A DNA stretch of 53,301 nucleotides from Mesorhizobium sp. (GCF_005063415.1 NZ_SUEG01000023.1:1-53301); one strand, 5' to 3'; numbered from the stretch's first letter, positions 27,467 through 36,998 are shown. Numbers and translations are program-made. Notes: a model not told the origin generated them from the letters alone.

Positions 27467-28030
27467 CGAATGTCGGAAATTAGCCAAACGCCAGGACCTG
27501 GGGCGGGTTAAGAAACGTTGCCGTGGGCACCGGCTTCAGCACAATTGCGCCACGCGAGCATGGCTCCCAGCGTCAATGCCGTGCAGCAGCGAGACGAAAG
27601 TCACTGCAGAATATCAACCTCTGCGAAGTCGTTGAGACCCAGCATGTGCGAGCCGTTCGAGGCGCAGATCAAGGCATGCTCGAGGAAGAGCTCGTGCTCT
27701 CGGCAGCAAGTGTTGCGACGTCTGACAAGGATAGTCGCGCTTCAAGGAAAAGAACCTGAATGGTGCACGGCTTGTGAAGGCCGGCGCATGGAAATGGCTG
27801 GGCTGATCATCCTCCATGAGGGTTGAATGAAGAGCTGGCCCCTATCTCCCTCAGCTGCAACGGGGGGAAATAGGGCATGTCCGTCTATCGCGCTGGGTAA
27901 CATTCCTCGGTGAGGCGATAAGGGGGAGCAATTTCTCATTTCGGCAGACACGACCCAGCTCTCCTTTCATGCGCTGATTCCCCCAAGGGAAATCGCGACT
28001 CCAGGCTTCCTATGCAGCGAATCGCGGTGC
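27467..28030. other. Region without a supported gene
   Basis: Several overlapping short frames (for example 27523-27759 plus) have no family features. No promoter or repeat stood out before the NifA site at 28031. Confidence 0.35.
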
Positions 28031-28046
28031 TGTCCGATGTCCGACA
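28031..28046 (+). promoter_or_regulatory. NifA activator site before asnB relic
   Basis: Perfect TGT-N10-ACA (TGTCCGATGTCCGACA), 60 bases before a -24/-12 motif. Confidence 0.65.
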
Positions 28047-28105
28047 ATGTCGGATGCGGATCGTAGCTGGGCTAGATCCGTCACTTTGCCTCGATGGTTT
28101 CCCAC

Positions 28106-28120
28106 TGGCCTGATATCTGC
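28106..28120 (+). promoter_or_regulatory. Sigma-54 promoter before asnB relic
   Basis: TGGCCTGATATCTGC keeps GG-N10-GC and the paired NifA site, with fewer matches in the core than nifH or nifB. Confidence 0.5.
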
Positions 28121-28130
28121 TTCGCCCCAA

Positions 28131-28792
28131 ATGCGGCGACATAACCTGTGCGGCATCTGTGAATGGATCGACTTCAATCGAGACCTCGGAGGTCCCGATG
28201 CGCGAAGGGAGCTTGCCGATATGACGGCCACCATAGCGAACCACGGTCCGGACGACGAGGGGACTTGGATCGGCGGGCCTGCGGCGCTGGGACACCACCG
28301 CCTGGCAATCATCGATATCCAGGGCGGCCGTCAGCCGAGGATGCTCCAGGAGGATGGCCGACCTGACTTGTTGCTCGTCTACACGGGTGAGACTTACAAC
28401 TACCGCGAGCTGCGTCAACAGCTGGCCGGCCTAGTCCATCGCATGAACACGAGCAGTGACACCGAGGTGGTGCTGCACCGCCCCCGCGAGTGGGGCTCTT
28501 CGGCGGGTACACTTTTTTCACGAAATCCGTGAATGTTTCTCGCGACATCATCCCGCAATCGGTGGTGCAGCGGGTGAAGAGCCCGTATCCGGCTATCCAG
28601 AATGCCGCCTACGACAAAATACTACGTAGCGGTTCACTGTGATGCTGGACGACCTAGTGCCGGCAGCGGCACCGCTGTTGTCCGTCGACAGGTCCCGCGC
28701 TTGCTCGGTGCGACCAACAACCTTAAGCGCTAGGGCGTAACCTGACCCTGCAAGATCTCCTCACCGACTATAAGGTGCGCCTCACGATCTGA
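28131..28792 (+). pseudogene. asnB: Asparagine synthase (AsnB) remnant
   Basis: The 5' part reads LCGICEWIDFNRDL, then HGPDDEGTWIGGPAALGHHRLAIIDI and LVYTGETYNYRELRQQL, the glutamine-amidotransferase half of AsnB. The start codon before the catalytic Cys is CTG instead of ATG, though an ATG lies five codons earlier. Similarity stops near 28490. From about 28545 the C-terminal end (VVQRVKSPYPAIQNAAYDK, then a broken frame to LTLQDLLTDYKVRLTI) follows. About 350-400 residues of the synthase domain are missing, so the gene is dead; its NifA/sigma-54 promoter remains. Confidence 0.8.
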
Positions 28793-28930
28793 GACGATGG
28801 GACAGGATGGCTAAGGAGGTGCGCCGTCTTGCATGCCCCGCCAGCGAGGCGAACCCTCTTGGCTACGCGCGCCACCAGCGACGCTCCATATCGTCAGGCC
28901 TGCGTCTCATGCTCAGATGAGCCGGTATTT

Positions 28931-28959
28931 GGCTCTCTCATCAGCAAACCGAGAGAGCC
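28931..28959. repeat. Inverted repeat before istA relic
   Basis: GGCTCTCTC and GAGAGAGCC form 9-base perfect arms around an 11-base loop, one base before the ATG of the IS21-type fragment. It may be a hairpin controlling the element or chance. Confidence 0.4.
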
Positions 28960-28960
28960 C

Positions 28961-29190
28961 ATGCCAAGACGGAAGCAAGCAAGACGAACGAGCGTCAGAG
29001 ATATCCTGCGCCTGACCCATAAACAGGGCAGTCCGGTGGGCCAGGTGGCAGAGCAACTGAGGTTCGGCAAGACTTCGGCTTCCACCTATCTGCGGGCGCT
29101 GGAGACGGGCTGTCGTGCAGGCCCTGCATGCGGCTTTGAGGACGATGCGATGTTGAAACACCGTCTGTTGCGCCGAATCGGCCGTCGGCC
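28961..29190 (+). pseudogene. IS21-family IstA transposase fragment
   Basis: Starts MPRRKQARRTSVRDILRLTHKQG and continues through a helix-turn-helix (VGQVAEQLRFGKTSASTYL) to GFEDDAMLKHRLLRRIGRRP, matching the first ~90 residues of IS21 IstA proteins. The catalytic DDE domain and istB are absent, so it is a truncated remnant. Confidence 0.7.
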
Positions 29191-29364
29191 AAACGTTGGG
29201 TCGTCATCAGGTTCTCGACAGCTTCCCGGTGTCAAATCCAAACCGTGGTCGGCGATCCCCACCAGGGTGGGAAGGCAGCGCTGATATAGCCGAACGTCGA
29301 TCAAGTCACGATCAACGATTGCCTCATGTCACATGCCCTGCGGGACTGAAAAACGGAGAAGAAC

Positions 29365-30480
29365 ATGTGCGATGCAAAACTGAAGACCGTGCTTTCGCTT
29401 TTTTCGCCGGTGGCCAGCAAATTAGATGCTCTCTCGTCCAACGGACCAGCGACGGATGCAAATTGCGTTAAGCTAAATACGAACGAGAACCCGTTTCCGT
29501 TGCCGAAGAGCGTAATGCAAAGTGCAATTGCTGCGATCGAACACCAGTATCTTTATCCGGAAGACGACAATCTCAGCTTAAGGGTAGCTGCCTCTGATGC
29601 TTACGGATTTTCCAAAGATCAGGTGATTGCCGGCAACGGTTCGTCGGAGCTGCTCGGACTCATCTACAGAGCTTTCCTCGCCCCAGGAGATAGAGTGGCA
29701 ATGCTGTCGCCCGGATTTTCGTTCAACCGTAAACTTGCCATGTTGCAGGGTGCCGAGTTTCTCGAAATCGCATCGAGCGAAGCTCATCCCCTGCCGATAG
29801 AAAAACTGCTGTCCGGCCCCGCAAAAGACGCGAAGTTCATTCTGTTGGCTAATCCGAACAATCCGACCGGAACATTCGTGCCGGTGGCCGAAATCGAACG
29901 CCTTGTGGAGCAAGCAGATCGCTTGATCGTCTTGGATGAGGCCTACGTTGACTTCGCACCCGACCATGCCCTGCGCCTCGTCAATAGACATCCGAATCTT
30001 TTGATCTTGAGGACTTTTTCAAAGAGCTATGCTGCCGCTGGCGTGCGAGTCGGCTTCGGTTTCGGTCACCCAGAAATCATTGGCAGGCTGCGCAACATCC
30101 AGAATGTCTTCAACATGAACGTGATCGGGCAGGCGGTCGGGAAAAGCATTCTTGCGCATCGCCACGCCTACGAAGAGAACCACAGGCACATCAAGCATGA
30201 ACGACAGCGAGTGACCCTGGCGCTGTTGCAACTTGGCTTTTCCGTAACACCCTCCCACGCAAACTTTTTGCTGGCCCGTGTGCCGGCGGGACAGGAGGGC
30301 TCATGCTGGCAAGCCGCGTTGAAAGAGCAGGCGATCCTCATCGCCAGCTTTCCTGACGTAGATTTGAAGAACTGTATTCGCGTCAGCATTGGCACCACAG
30401 AGCAGATGGACAAATTCCTTGCTGCCGCCAAACGCGTCTGTATGAGCTTTAAGAAGAATCGCGGTGTGCACAAGCATTAA
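29365..30480 (+). CDS. HisC-like aminotransferase (y4wE-like)
   Basis: Fold-type I aminotransferase of the histidinol-phosphate group, 371 residues. Marker segments are LNTNENPFPLP, GNGSSELLGLIYRAFL, ANPNNPTGTF, VLDEAYVDF and the cofactor lysine in RTFSKSYAAAGVRVGFG. No histidine biosynthesis genes are near, and the gene forms a pair with the luciferase-like gene that follows after 94 bases; from memory NGR234 has the same pair (y4wE, y4wF). A housekeeping role in histidine synthesis is therefore doubtful. Start follows ACGGAGAAGAAC. Confidence 0.88.
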   Translation: MCDAKLKTVLSLFSPVASKLDALSSNGPATDANCVKLNTNENPFPLPKSVMQSAIAAIEHQYLYPEDDNLSLRVAASDAYGFSKDQVIAGNGSSELLGLIYRAFLAPGDRVAMLSPGFSFNRKLAMLQGAEFLEIASSEAHPLPIEKLLSGPAKDAKFILLANPNNPTGTFVPVAEIERLVEQADRLIVLDEAYVDFAPDHALRLVNRHPNLLILRTFSKSYAAAGVRVGFGFGHPEIIGRLRNIQNVFNMNVIGQAVGKSILAHRHAYEENHRHIKHERQRVTLALLQLGFSVTPSHANFLLARVPAGQEGSCWQAALKEQAILIASFPDVDLKNCIRVSIGTTEQMDKFLAAAKRVCMSFKKNRGVHKH

Positions 30481-30574
30481 GTCAATTCACATTAAGCGCC
30501 AAGTAATAGGTGCTGATATGTCGCCAGCTATGATGATTAGCGAATAAATAATAGGTAATTTGGAGAACAATTAA

Positions 30575-31609
30575 TTGAAGAACATTTCCGCTTCGGGCCT
30601 GACCTTCGGCATTTTCGATCATCTGGACGAAAACGGCGATGACATCGCACAACAATATGCAGATCGGCTGAGCCTAGCAGAAGCGTGCGATGGCTATGGC
30701 TTTTATGCGTATCATCTCGCCGAGCACCACTGTACGCCGCATGGCAGAGGTCCATCACCGAATTTGTTCTTAGCGAGCGTCGCCCAGCGAACCCGCAGTC
30801 TTCGTGTTGGTCCCATGGTAATGCTACTTGCGCTCTATCATCCGCTGCGTGCCTTCGAGGAGATCTGCATGCTTGATCAGTTGAGCGGCGGCAGGCTTGA
30901 ACTCGGCATAGGGCGCGGCTCTGCTCCCACTGAATTGGGATACTTCGGGGTTGCTGTAGAAGCAGCACCAGAACAGTATGCGGAGGCCAGTGAGATTCTC
31001 ATCAATGCGATGAAAGGCGGGACGCTTTCTTATCAGGGCCGCCACTTTGAGTTGAAAGATGTTCCGCTGACGTTGAGACCTCACCAATATCCCCATCCGC
31101 CGACATGGATCGCCACCAATCGACCCGAGCCGGCTAGCTGGGCCGCTGCGAATGGGGCAAACATCGCCTGCGTCGGACCTTCCACTTTTGTTCGCAGCGT
31201 TACCGACGCGTTCCGCGCCGCCCGAATTCACGATGCTGACATTGGCCAGCAAGCGCCATTTCTTGGATTGCTCCGAATGGTGGTGATAGGGCGTTCTGAA
31301 ACAGATGCGTATTTGCTCGCAGCACCTGCCTATGAACGATGGCTCAATAGCTTCAAATTTCTATACGAACTAAATGCCATTTCCACTCCACCAAACTTGC
31401 CTTTGAACTTCGATGCAGCAATTGAAAGTGAATTGTGCGTCGTGGGAACGGCAGATTCTGTCCGAAAAGCTCTCCTTGATCAGCTGGAAGAGGCAGGTGC
31501 TAATTATCTTCTGTGTCAACTGGCATTTGGGGATTTGCCGCTGGATGCCTCACTATACACCGCATCGGCCATTCGATCCGAAATCATGGCTCGAGTTGCC
31601 GCATCGTGA
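30575..31609 (+). CDS. Luciferase-like flavin monooxygenase (y4wF-like)
   Basis: LLM-class flavin monooxygenase, 344 residues, second member in the window. Markers: YGFYAYHLAEHHCTP, LRVGPMVMLLALYHPLRAFEE and GGRLELGIGRGSAPTELGYFG. It differs clearly from the copy at 23346. Translation appears to start at TTG 30575, with TGGAGA ten bases upstream. Likely cotranscribed with the aminotransferase; together they may modify an amino acid or imidazole-type compound. Confidence 0.85.
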   Translation: MKNISASGLTFGIFDHLDENGDDIAQQYADRLSLAEACDGYGFYAYHLAEHHCTPHGRGPSPNLFLASVAQRTRSLRVGPMVMLLALYHPLRAFEEICMLDQLSGGRLELGIGRGSAPTELGYFGVAVEAAPEQYAEASEILINAMKGGTLSYQGRHFELKDVPLTLRPHQYPHPPTWIATNRPEPASWAAANGANIACVGPSTFVRSVTDAFRAARIHDADIGQQAPFLGLLRMVVIGRSETDAYLLAAPAYERWLNSFKFLYELNAISTPPNLPLNFDAAIESELCVVGTADSVRKALLDQLEEAGANYLLCQLAFGDLPLDASLYTASAIRSEIMARVAAS

Positions 31610-31683
31610 ATCCGTCGTGTGATTGGAGGAGCAGCGGCAGCGCTGCTCCTCATTGCGAAACGGTTGTGGGGGCCGGACTCCTG

Positions 31684-31803
31684 TCAGGTGTAAACCATTG
31701 GAGCACGTCCTATCTGATCCAGGTCATATCCTGCGGCTTTGAAGTAGTTGGCACATTCGGCTGGGGTGAAGAGGTCGACGACCGCGCCGAGGCCTTGCCC
31801 CTC
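31684..31803 (-). mobile_element. IS630-family transposase 3' fragment
   Basis: The minus strand reads LGAVVDLFTPAECANYFKAAGYD and then a stop, the standard end of IS630 transposases. The upstream part of the same protein resumes on the other side of the IS3-family element at 33053-33180. Confidence 0.75.
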
Positions 31804-33052
31804 TGATCTAATCCGGTTTGAAGTTCGTTCTGGCCCATCCAGAGGATCAGGACATGAAACGCAGCCGCTTCTCTGAAGAGCAGATCATCGGAATTTTGAA
31901 GAAACACGAGGCCGGGGTATCGGTTGGCGATCTGTGCCGCAAGCACGGGGTCAGCGACGCCTCGATCTACAACTGGAAGGCCCGCTTCGGCGGGATGGAT
32001 GTCACCGAGGCTCGGCGACCTGAAGGGCTGGAGGACGAGAACACGCGCCTGAAGCGGCTTCTGGCCGACGCCATGCTCGACAATGCCGCGTTGAAGGACC
32101 TTGTGGGAAAGAAATGGTGACGCCCGCCGCCAAGCGGAAAGCTGTCGCTCGCCTGAAGGAAGGCTTCGGGATGAGCGAACGGCGGGCGTGTAAAGCCATC
32201 GGCTGTTGCCGCATGACGGTTCGCTACCAGACCAGCAGGCCGGACGACCGGGAGGTTCGCGAGCGGATGAAGGCGATCGCGCAGGAGCGTCGCCGGTTCG
32301 GCTACCGGCGTCTTCTCGTGATGCTGAGGCGGGAGGGCCTGGTCGTGAACCACAAGAAGCTGTTCCGGCTCTATCGGGAGGAGAAGCTCGCCGTTCGCCG
32401 CCGTGGCGGCCGCAAGCGGGCGATCGGGACCAGGGCGCCGATGCTGGTGCCGCTGAGGCCCGACGAGCGCTGGTCGCTCGACTTCGTATCGGACCAGCTC
32501 ACCGACGGGCGCCGCTTCCGCATCCTGGCCGTCGTCGACGACTGCACGAGACAGTGCCTGGCACTCATCGTTGATACGTCTCTCTCGGGCATGCGGGTTG
32601 CCCGCGAATTGGACCGGCTCATCACCAGCGCGGCCGGCCCAGGATGATCGTCAGCGACAATGGCAGCGAGTTCACCTCGAACGCCATCCTCTCCTGGGCG
32701 GATCAGAACCGCGTCGAATGGCATTACATTGCGCCCGGCAAGCCGATGCAGAATGGCTTCATCGAGAGCTTCAACGGCCGACTGCGCGATGAACTGCTCA
32801 ACGAGACGCTGTTCACCTCGCTGGCTCAGGCGCGCGTAGCCATCGCCCTGTGGCACGCCGACTACAACACCGCGCGGCCGCACTCCCAAATCGCCTGGCA
32901 GACCCCGGCCAAGTTCGCCAGCACCTTCAATCCGCGACGGTCGCTCGCGCTGCGCTATGCCAAAGGCTCCGCGCCAGCGCCCGTCGCTTCACCCGCCCAG
33001 CAGGGCACAACCCACGCCGGAAACGAACTCAAAACTGCTGGGGCAAACGTCA
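31804..33052 (+). mobile_element. IS3-family (IS407-type) insertion element
   Basis: About 1.25 kb with orfA and orfB. Ends begin TGA and share the inverted repeat core TTTGAAGTTCGTTCTGGC (left) versus TTTTGAGTTCGTTTCCGGC (right, reverse strand). The outermost bases match less well, so the limits are within a few bases. It splits an IS630 remnant. A target duplication could not be fixed with certainty. Confidence 0.7.
31854..32120 (+). CDS. IS3-family transposase OrfA
   Basis: 88-residue helix-turn-helix protein: SRFSEEQIIGILKKHEAGVSV and KHGVSDASIYNWKARFGGMDV, with a leucine-zipper region LEDENTRLKRLLADAMLDNAALKDL. It starts after AGAGGATCAGGAC. The end overlaps orfB by seven bases, where the family usually makes a programmed frameshift. 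Confidence 0.85.
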   Translation: MKRSRFSEEQIIGILKKHEAGVSVGDLCRKHGVSDASIYNWKARFGGMDVTEARRPEGLEDENTRLKRLLADAMLDNAALKDLVGKKW

Positions 33053-33069
33053 GTCCCATAGAGCCTTGA
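32114..33069 (+). pseudogene. IS3-family transposase OrfB, frameshifted
   Basis: DDE transposase. The first frame (32114-32647) gives SERRACKAIG, ERRRFGYRRL and the first catalytic Asp in WSLDFVSDQL. Near 32628 one base is missing: the expected LITERGRPRMIVSDNGSEFTS is split, the first frame ending SAAGPG and the second frame (32644-33069) resuming MIVSDNGSEF, with the Asp and later Glu in GFIESFNGRLRDE. Both halves are otherwise well kept, so loss is recent or a base-calling error. The stop lies slightly past the element's right end. Confidence 0.8.
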
Positions 33070-33180
33070 TGGTTATCTCGGCCTTTGCTCGCAGCAGCGC
33101 CTTAGGTTGGGCGAAGGCGTTCTCAATCGGATTGAAGTCGGGACTGTAGGGCGGCAGGTAGAGCAGGCTCGCCTGCGGCC
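33053..33180 (-). mobile_element. IS630-family transposase middle fragment
   Basis: The minus strand reads LLYLPPYSPDFNPIENAFA and KALLRAKAEITIKALW, the last part of the IS630 DDE domain. It joins the fragment at 31684-31803 if the IS3-family element is removed. The 5' part of the IS630 gene is absent upstream of 33180. Confidence 0.78.
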
Positions 33181-33686
33181 TCAATCGCGCCGCGCAGGGT
33201 TCTCCAGGCGGATGTCGCCAATGTCAAATTTGCTGGCATCCATGTCGCCCTCGCTTTCTGGTTCGAGATCGGAAAATCGCCGAATAATCAGCACATCAAC
33301 CTGCGCCTGAAGGAGCTCACTGCCACTTTCGGCTGGCGGGGTGTGCCGCCCCACAAATAGAATATCAATTGTCGTGCCAACCGCACAAGCGAAGGCCAGA
33401 AAGCCAACATGTGTTCTGCGGCTTAATTGAGAGTCAGCCGATGTCGGCCGAACATCACCTTGTCTCGAAGTCGACGATCCGACAGCAGGTTGCGAAAGTT
33501 GGCGCGATGCGAAACAAACTGCTGAAGCGCTCAACTTTTATTGATCACGCGTGTTGGACGCGACGCACTCCCGTTCCAATCGGGCTGAGCGCAAATTCTC
33601 CCGGTTCACAAAACTGAGTCGCTGGAGTAGTGGGGGCGCAGAGAAATCTCCGGTCGCAGCCTTACCCGGTCAAAACAAGGATACCA
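33181..33686. other. Spacer between IS remnants and queC
   Basis: A 117-codon minus-strand frame (33181-33534) ends in an acidic stretch (DLEPESEGDMDAS) but has no family I recognise and no clear start. I would not call it a gene. No sigma-54 promoter was found before queC. Confidence 0.35.
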
Positions 33687-34388
33687 ATGATGAAGACTCT
33701 CGCCGTCTGCTCTGGCGGATTGGACTCCGTTTCCCTTGCTCACATGGTGGCAGCGGAGCACGAACTCACCGGCCTTCTATCTTTCGACTATGGCCAACGG
33801 CACAGGAAGGAATTGGGCTTCGCCGCTCTTTGCGCGCAGCGACTGAAGGTCCCGCACCAGATCATCGACATCGGCGAAATTGGCCGTGGCCTTTCCGGCT
33901 CAGCGCTGACTAGCAGTATCGACGTGCCGGACGGCCACTACGCCGAAGACACGATGAAGATTACGGTGGTGCCGAACCGCAATGCCATCATGTTGGCAAT
34001 CGCCTTCGGTCTCGCCGCCGCCCACAGCGCCGAAGCGGTGGCGGCGGCCGTGCATGGTGGGGACCATTTCATCTATCCCGATTGCCGTCCGGCCTTCATT
34101 GAAGCTTTCCAGACAATGCAAGACCGCGCGCTCGACGGCTATGCGCAGATACGCCTCTATGCACCGTATGTGAATCTCGGAAAAGCTGACATTGTTGCGG
34201 ATGGCGCAAGATACGGCACCCCGTTTGCTGAGACCTGGTCCTGTTACAAGGGCGGCGTGCGTCACTGCGGACGATGCGGGACCTGCGTCGAGCGGCGCGA
34301 AGCGTTCCATCTCGCCGGGCACGCTGATCCCACCGACTACGAGGACGCCGATTTCTGGCTTGAGGCGCTGCGCAGGAGGCGCGCGTAA
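33687..34388 (+). CDS. queC: QueC, 7-cyano-7-deazaguanine (preQ0) synthase
   Basis: ATP-dependent conversion of 7-carboxy-7-deazaguanine to preQ0, the precursor of queuosine in tRNA. The 233-residue product has the ATP pyrophosphatase loop CSGGLDSV, FDYGQRH, VVPNRNAIML and the zinc site CYKGGVRHCGRCGTC. ATG 33687 follows ACAAGG; an in-frame ATG follows directly at 33690. It overlaps queD by one base, so queC-queD-queE form a tight operon. Confidence 0.94.
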   Translation: MMKTLAVCSGGLDSVSLAHMVAAEHELTGLLSFDYGQRHRKELGFAALCAQRLKVPHQIIDIGEIGRGLSGSALTSSIDVPDGHYAEDTMKITVVPNRNAIMLAIAFGLAAAHSAEAVAAAVHGGDHFIYPDCRPAFIEAFQTMQDRALDGYAQIRLYAPYVNLGKADIVADGARYGTPFAETWSCYKGGVRHCGRCGTCVERREAFHLAGHADPTDYEDADFWLEALRRRRA

Positions 34389-34744
34389 TGTTCCACATCA
34401 GCAAGGAATTCCACTTCTCGGCCTCGCATCAGCTCACCTCCTTGCCTCCCAACCATCAATGCGCGCGCCTGCACGGGCATAACTATGTCGTCGTAGTGGA
34501 GCTGTCGGCCAAGGAACTGGACGCCCACGGCTTCGTGCGCGACTATCACGATCTGGCGCCGCTCAAACGCTACATTGACGAGAGCTTCGACCATCGGCAC
34601 CTCAACGACGTGCTGGGACATGAGAAGGTCACGGCGGAATGCCTGGCCAGACATTTCTATGAATGGTGCAAGGCACGTCTGCCGCAGACCGCGGCCGTGC
34701 GCGTTAGCGAAACACCGAAAACTTGGGCGGAATACCGTCCGTGA
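34388..34744 (+). CDS. queD: QueD, 6-carboxytetrahydropterin synthase
   Basis: Second enzyme of preQ0 synthesis, 118 residues. Zinc histidines and the catalytic cysteine are visible in FSASHQL...[12 protein letters not shown], and [11 protein letters not shown] plus FDHRHLND complete the family pattern. Overlaps queC by one base and queE by four. Confidence 0.94.
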   Translation: MFHISKEFHFSASHQLTSLPPNHQCARLHGHNYVVVVELSAKELDAHGFVRDYHDLAPLKRYIDESFDHRHLNDVLGHEKVTAECLARHFYEWCKARLPQTAAVRVSETPKTWAEYRP

Positions 34745-35475
34745 CCGACATGCATCCCGCAATCCGTGTGAGCGAGATATTCGGGCCGACTATCCAGGGC
34801 GAGGGCGTGCTCATCGGCTTGCCGACGGTGTTCATCAGAACCGGCGGATGTGATTATCGCTGTTCATGGTGCGACAGCCTTCACGCGGTGGACAATCAGT
34901 ATCGCCATGAATGGCTACCGATGCCGATCGATGCCGTGTGGCAAACCGTCCATGCGCTTTCCGGCGGCAGGCCGGTTATGGTCTCCTTGTCAGGCGGCAA
35001 CCCGGCCATTCAGCCGTTCGGTCCCCTCATAGAACGAGGCCATCGCGAGGGCTATCGTTTTGCACTGGAAACGCAGGGTTCCGTGGTGAGGGAGTGGTTT
35101 GCGGATCTTGACGTGCTGACCCTTAGCCCAAAGCCGCCATCCAGCGAGATGACGACCCGTTGGGCTGCGTTTGATGCATGCCTCGAAGCGGCGCAAGAGA
35201 AGCCGCAAATCGTGCTCAAGCTCGTCGTTTTCGACGAGAGTGACTATGCCTACGCCAAAGAAGTCGCGGCGAGATATCCGCACCTTCCGATCTATCTGCA
35301 ACCCGGCAATCACACGCCGCCGCGCCCTGGCAGTGAAGACGCCTCTGTCGACTTGGACGGAATAATGATGCGAATGGAATGGCTTGTCGAAAGGGTGACT
35401 AGCGACAGGTGGTTCGAAGCCCGCGTGTTGCCGCAGCTGCACGTTCTGCTTTGGGGTAACAAGAGGGCGGTCTAG
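34741..35475 (+). CDS. queE: QueE, 7-carboxy-7-deazaguanine synthase
   Basis: Radical SAM enzyme that contracts the pterin ring. The cluster motif CDYRCSWC (C-X3-C-X2-C), the early [10 protein letters not shown] and [10 protein letters not shown] are present. GTG 34741 overlaps the queD stop in a GTGA arrangement; ATG 34750 is an alternative. The last ~205 bases are repeated in diverged form at 37139-37340. No queF or tgt is in the window, so they must be elsewhere if queuosine is the end product. Confidence 0.93.
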   Translation: MTDMHPAIRVSEIFGPTIQGEGVLIGLPTVFIRTGGCDYRCSWCDSLHAVDNQYRHEWLPMPIDAVWQTVHALSGGRPVMVSLSGGNPAIQPFGPLIERGHREGYRFALETQGSVVREWFADLDVLTLSPKPPSSEMTTRWAAFDACLEAAQEKPQIVLKLVVFDESDYAYAKEVAARYPHLPIYLQPGNHTPPRPGSEDASVDLDGIMMRMEWLVERVTSDRWFEARVLPQLHVLLWGNKRAV

Positions 35476-36245
35476 TCTGCGGTTTGCGTCGCACCGGAAG
35501 GCCGGGCTCCGACGGCTTGGCAGGCTCTCTTCGCGTGCCGAGTACAGCCGAGCTTTGTTCGCGTCAGCGGTCTCGCGATTGTGCGGCTGGAAACCGCCCG
35601 GACACCCCGCTGCCGGCGTGTGTCACCTTGACTCCGATGAGCTGTCGTCACGCAAAGTTGAAATCCGCAAGAACTGGCCTTCTCGCCCCACCTGCTCCGT
35701 CGCAAGCACGTCATCCCCTCATCCTTGTCCAGCTCTTATCGATGTATCTCATTGTCCGGCCTGACGCACGACTGTCAGCATGGGAATGCATCCATTGCGC
35801 AAATGCCTTCCATAAAGAAGATCGATTTCCTCATTGGCCCAACGTGAAATATAGCAACGTTTTCGTGGCGTGGGTCGGCTGCGTCGGGAGTAGCGATGAA
35901 AACGTATTGGGGTCGCCTGCGTCTCCTTGGGCAGCGAGTGTAAAGTATAGCGATGCGGCCTCCGGCGCGAACGGCAGCCGCGCAGTGATCACCTTCGCCT
36001 GTGCCTTTGCGGCGGGGGTCAAGCGCTGGTCTGCTCAAATTTTTTATCGTTTAGCTGGTTGAAACTGCCCCCGTTGCGGGCTGCAGAAGCCGGCCAGCCG
36101 AGAAACGGCAGCCGCACTTATGAAAGCACGCCAAGGCATGCGGGCATCTATCAGTTGCAAAGGACAATACTGGCCGCGCCGATTGGCCATCACGCGTCCA
36201 TTAGGGCAGCCACCAACATCAGTTCGCAAGAGGAGCAAAAGTAAT
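35476..36245. other. Spacer between queE and carbonic anhydrase
   Basis: A 192-codon plus frame (35484-36062) and shorter minus frames have no recognisable features. No TGT-N10-ACA or -24/-12 motif was found before the carbonic anhydrase gene. Confidence 0.4.
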
Positions 36246-36998
36246 ATGTATCGTCGTCACCTGATCAAAGGGTTGGTTGCGCTCGGCGCATGCCGGATTT
36301 GCGTTCAAGCCGCCCAAGCGACCAGTGCCCATTGGGGGTACACCGGTCCGGTCGGACCGGAGCACTGGGCTGATCTGGATAAGGAAAATTTCGTATGCTC
36401 TGCCGGCACGCAGCAATCGCCGATCAATATCAACAGCGCGGTCAAGGCGGATATCCCGCATATCGCCATCGGCTGGCACAAGGGCGGCGGCAATATGGTG
36501 AACAACGGCCACACCATTCAAATCAATATGCCACAAGGCAGCACGCTGACCCGCGGCGATCGTGTCTACGAACTGGTACAGTTCCATTTCCATGCGCCAA
36601 GCGAACATCACGTGGCGGGCAAGAGCTTCCCGATGGAGGTGCATTTCGTTCACAAGGACACGCAAAGTGGTACTCTGGGCGTGCTGGGCGTCTTTTTAAC
36701 GCCCGGCGCGACAAATGCCAGCTTTGCTGCCCTTGCTGCGGCCTTTCCCGAACTGCCGAATGGGGAGGTGACGATCGACGAGGTGAATCCCAACTGGCTT
36801 CTGCCAGCCTCGCTTGGCTATTGGACTTATGAGGGCTCACTGACGACGCCGCCGTGCACCGAAAACGTCGAGTGGATGGTGGCGATGGAACCGGTTGACG
36901 TTGATCCGGCAGACATCCAGCGATTTGCCTCACTCTACCCGTCGAACGCGCGCCCTATTCATTCACCCAATCGACGCTTCATCCTGCGCCAGAGTTGA
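36246..36998 (+). CDS. caaA: Periplasmic alpha-type carbonic anhydrase
   Basis: Zinc enzyme interconverting CO2 and bicarbonate, 250 residues. A signal peptide covers about residues 1-28 (MYRRHLIKGLVALGACRICVQ...ATSA), so it acts in the periplasm. The three zinc histidines lie in FHFHAPSEHH and EVHFVH; AGTQQSPINI and GSLTTPPCTE are the other family signatures. ATG 36246 follows AAGAGGAGCAAAAG; an upstream frame extension lacks meaning. An alpha carbonic anhydrase with a symbiotic role has been described in M. loti, and I believe this is the same gene. It is bracketed by queE and a partial queE copy. Confidence 0.92.
   Translation: MYRRHLIKGLVALGACRICVQAAQATSAHWGYTGPVGPEHWADLDKENFVCSAGTQQSPININSAVKADIPHIAIGWHKGGGNMVNNGHTIQINMPQGSTLTRGDRVYELVQFHFHAPSEHHVAGKSFPMEVHFVHKDTQSGTLGVLGVFLTPGATNASFAALAAAFPELPNGEVTIDEVNPNWLLPASLGYWTYEGSLTTPPCTENVEWMVAMEPVDVDPADIQRFASLYPSNARPIHSPNRRFILRQS

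Noticed and set aside
33181..33534. 117-codon minus-strand gene next to the IS630 fragment
   Set aside because: No family match that I can recognise and no convincing start; it begins within a remnant-rich spacer.
33687..35475. queCDE as part of a DNA 7-deazaguanine modification (dpd) system
   Set aside because: No DpdA-like transglycosylase or other dpd genes are nearby; the operon alone only supports preQ0 synthesis.
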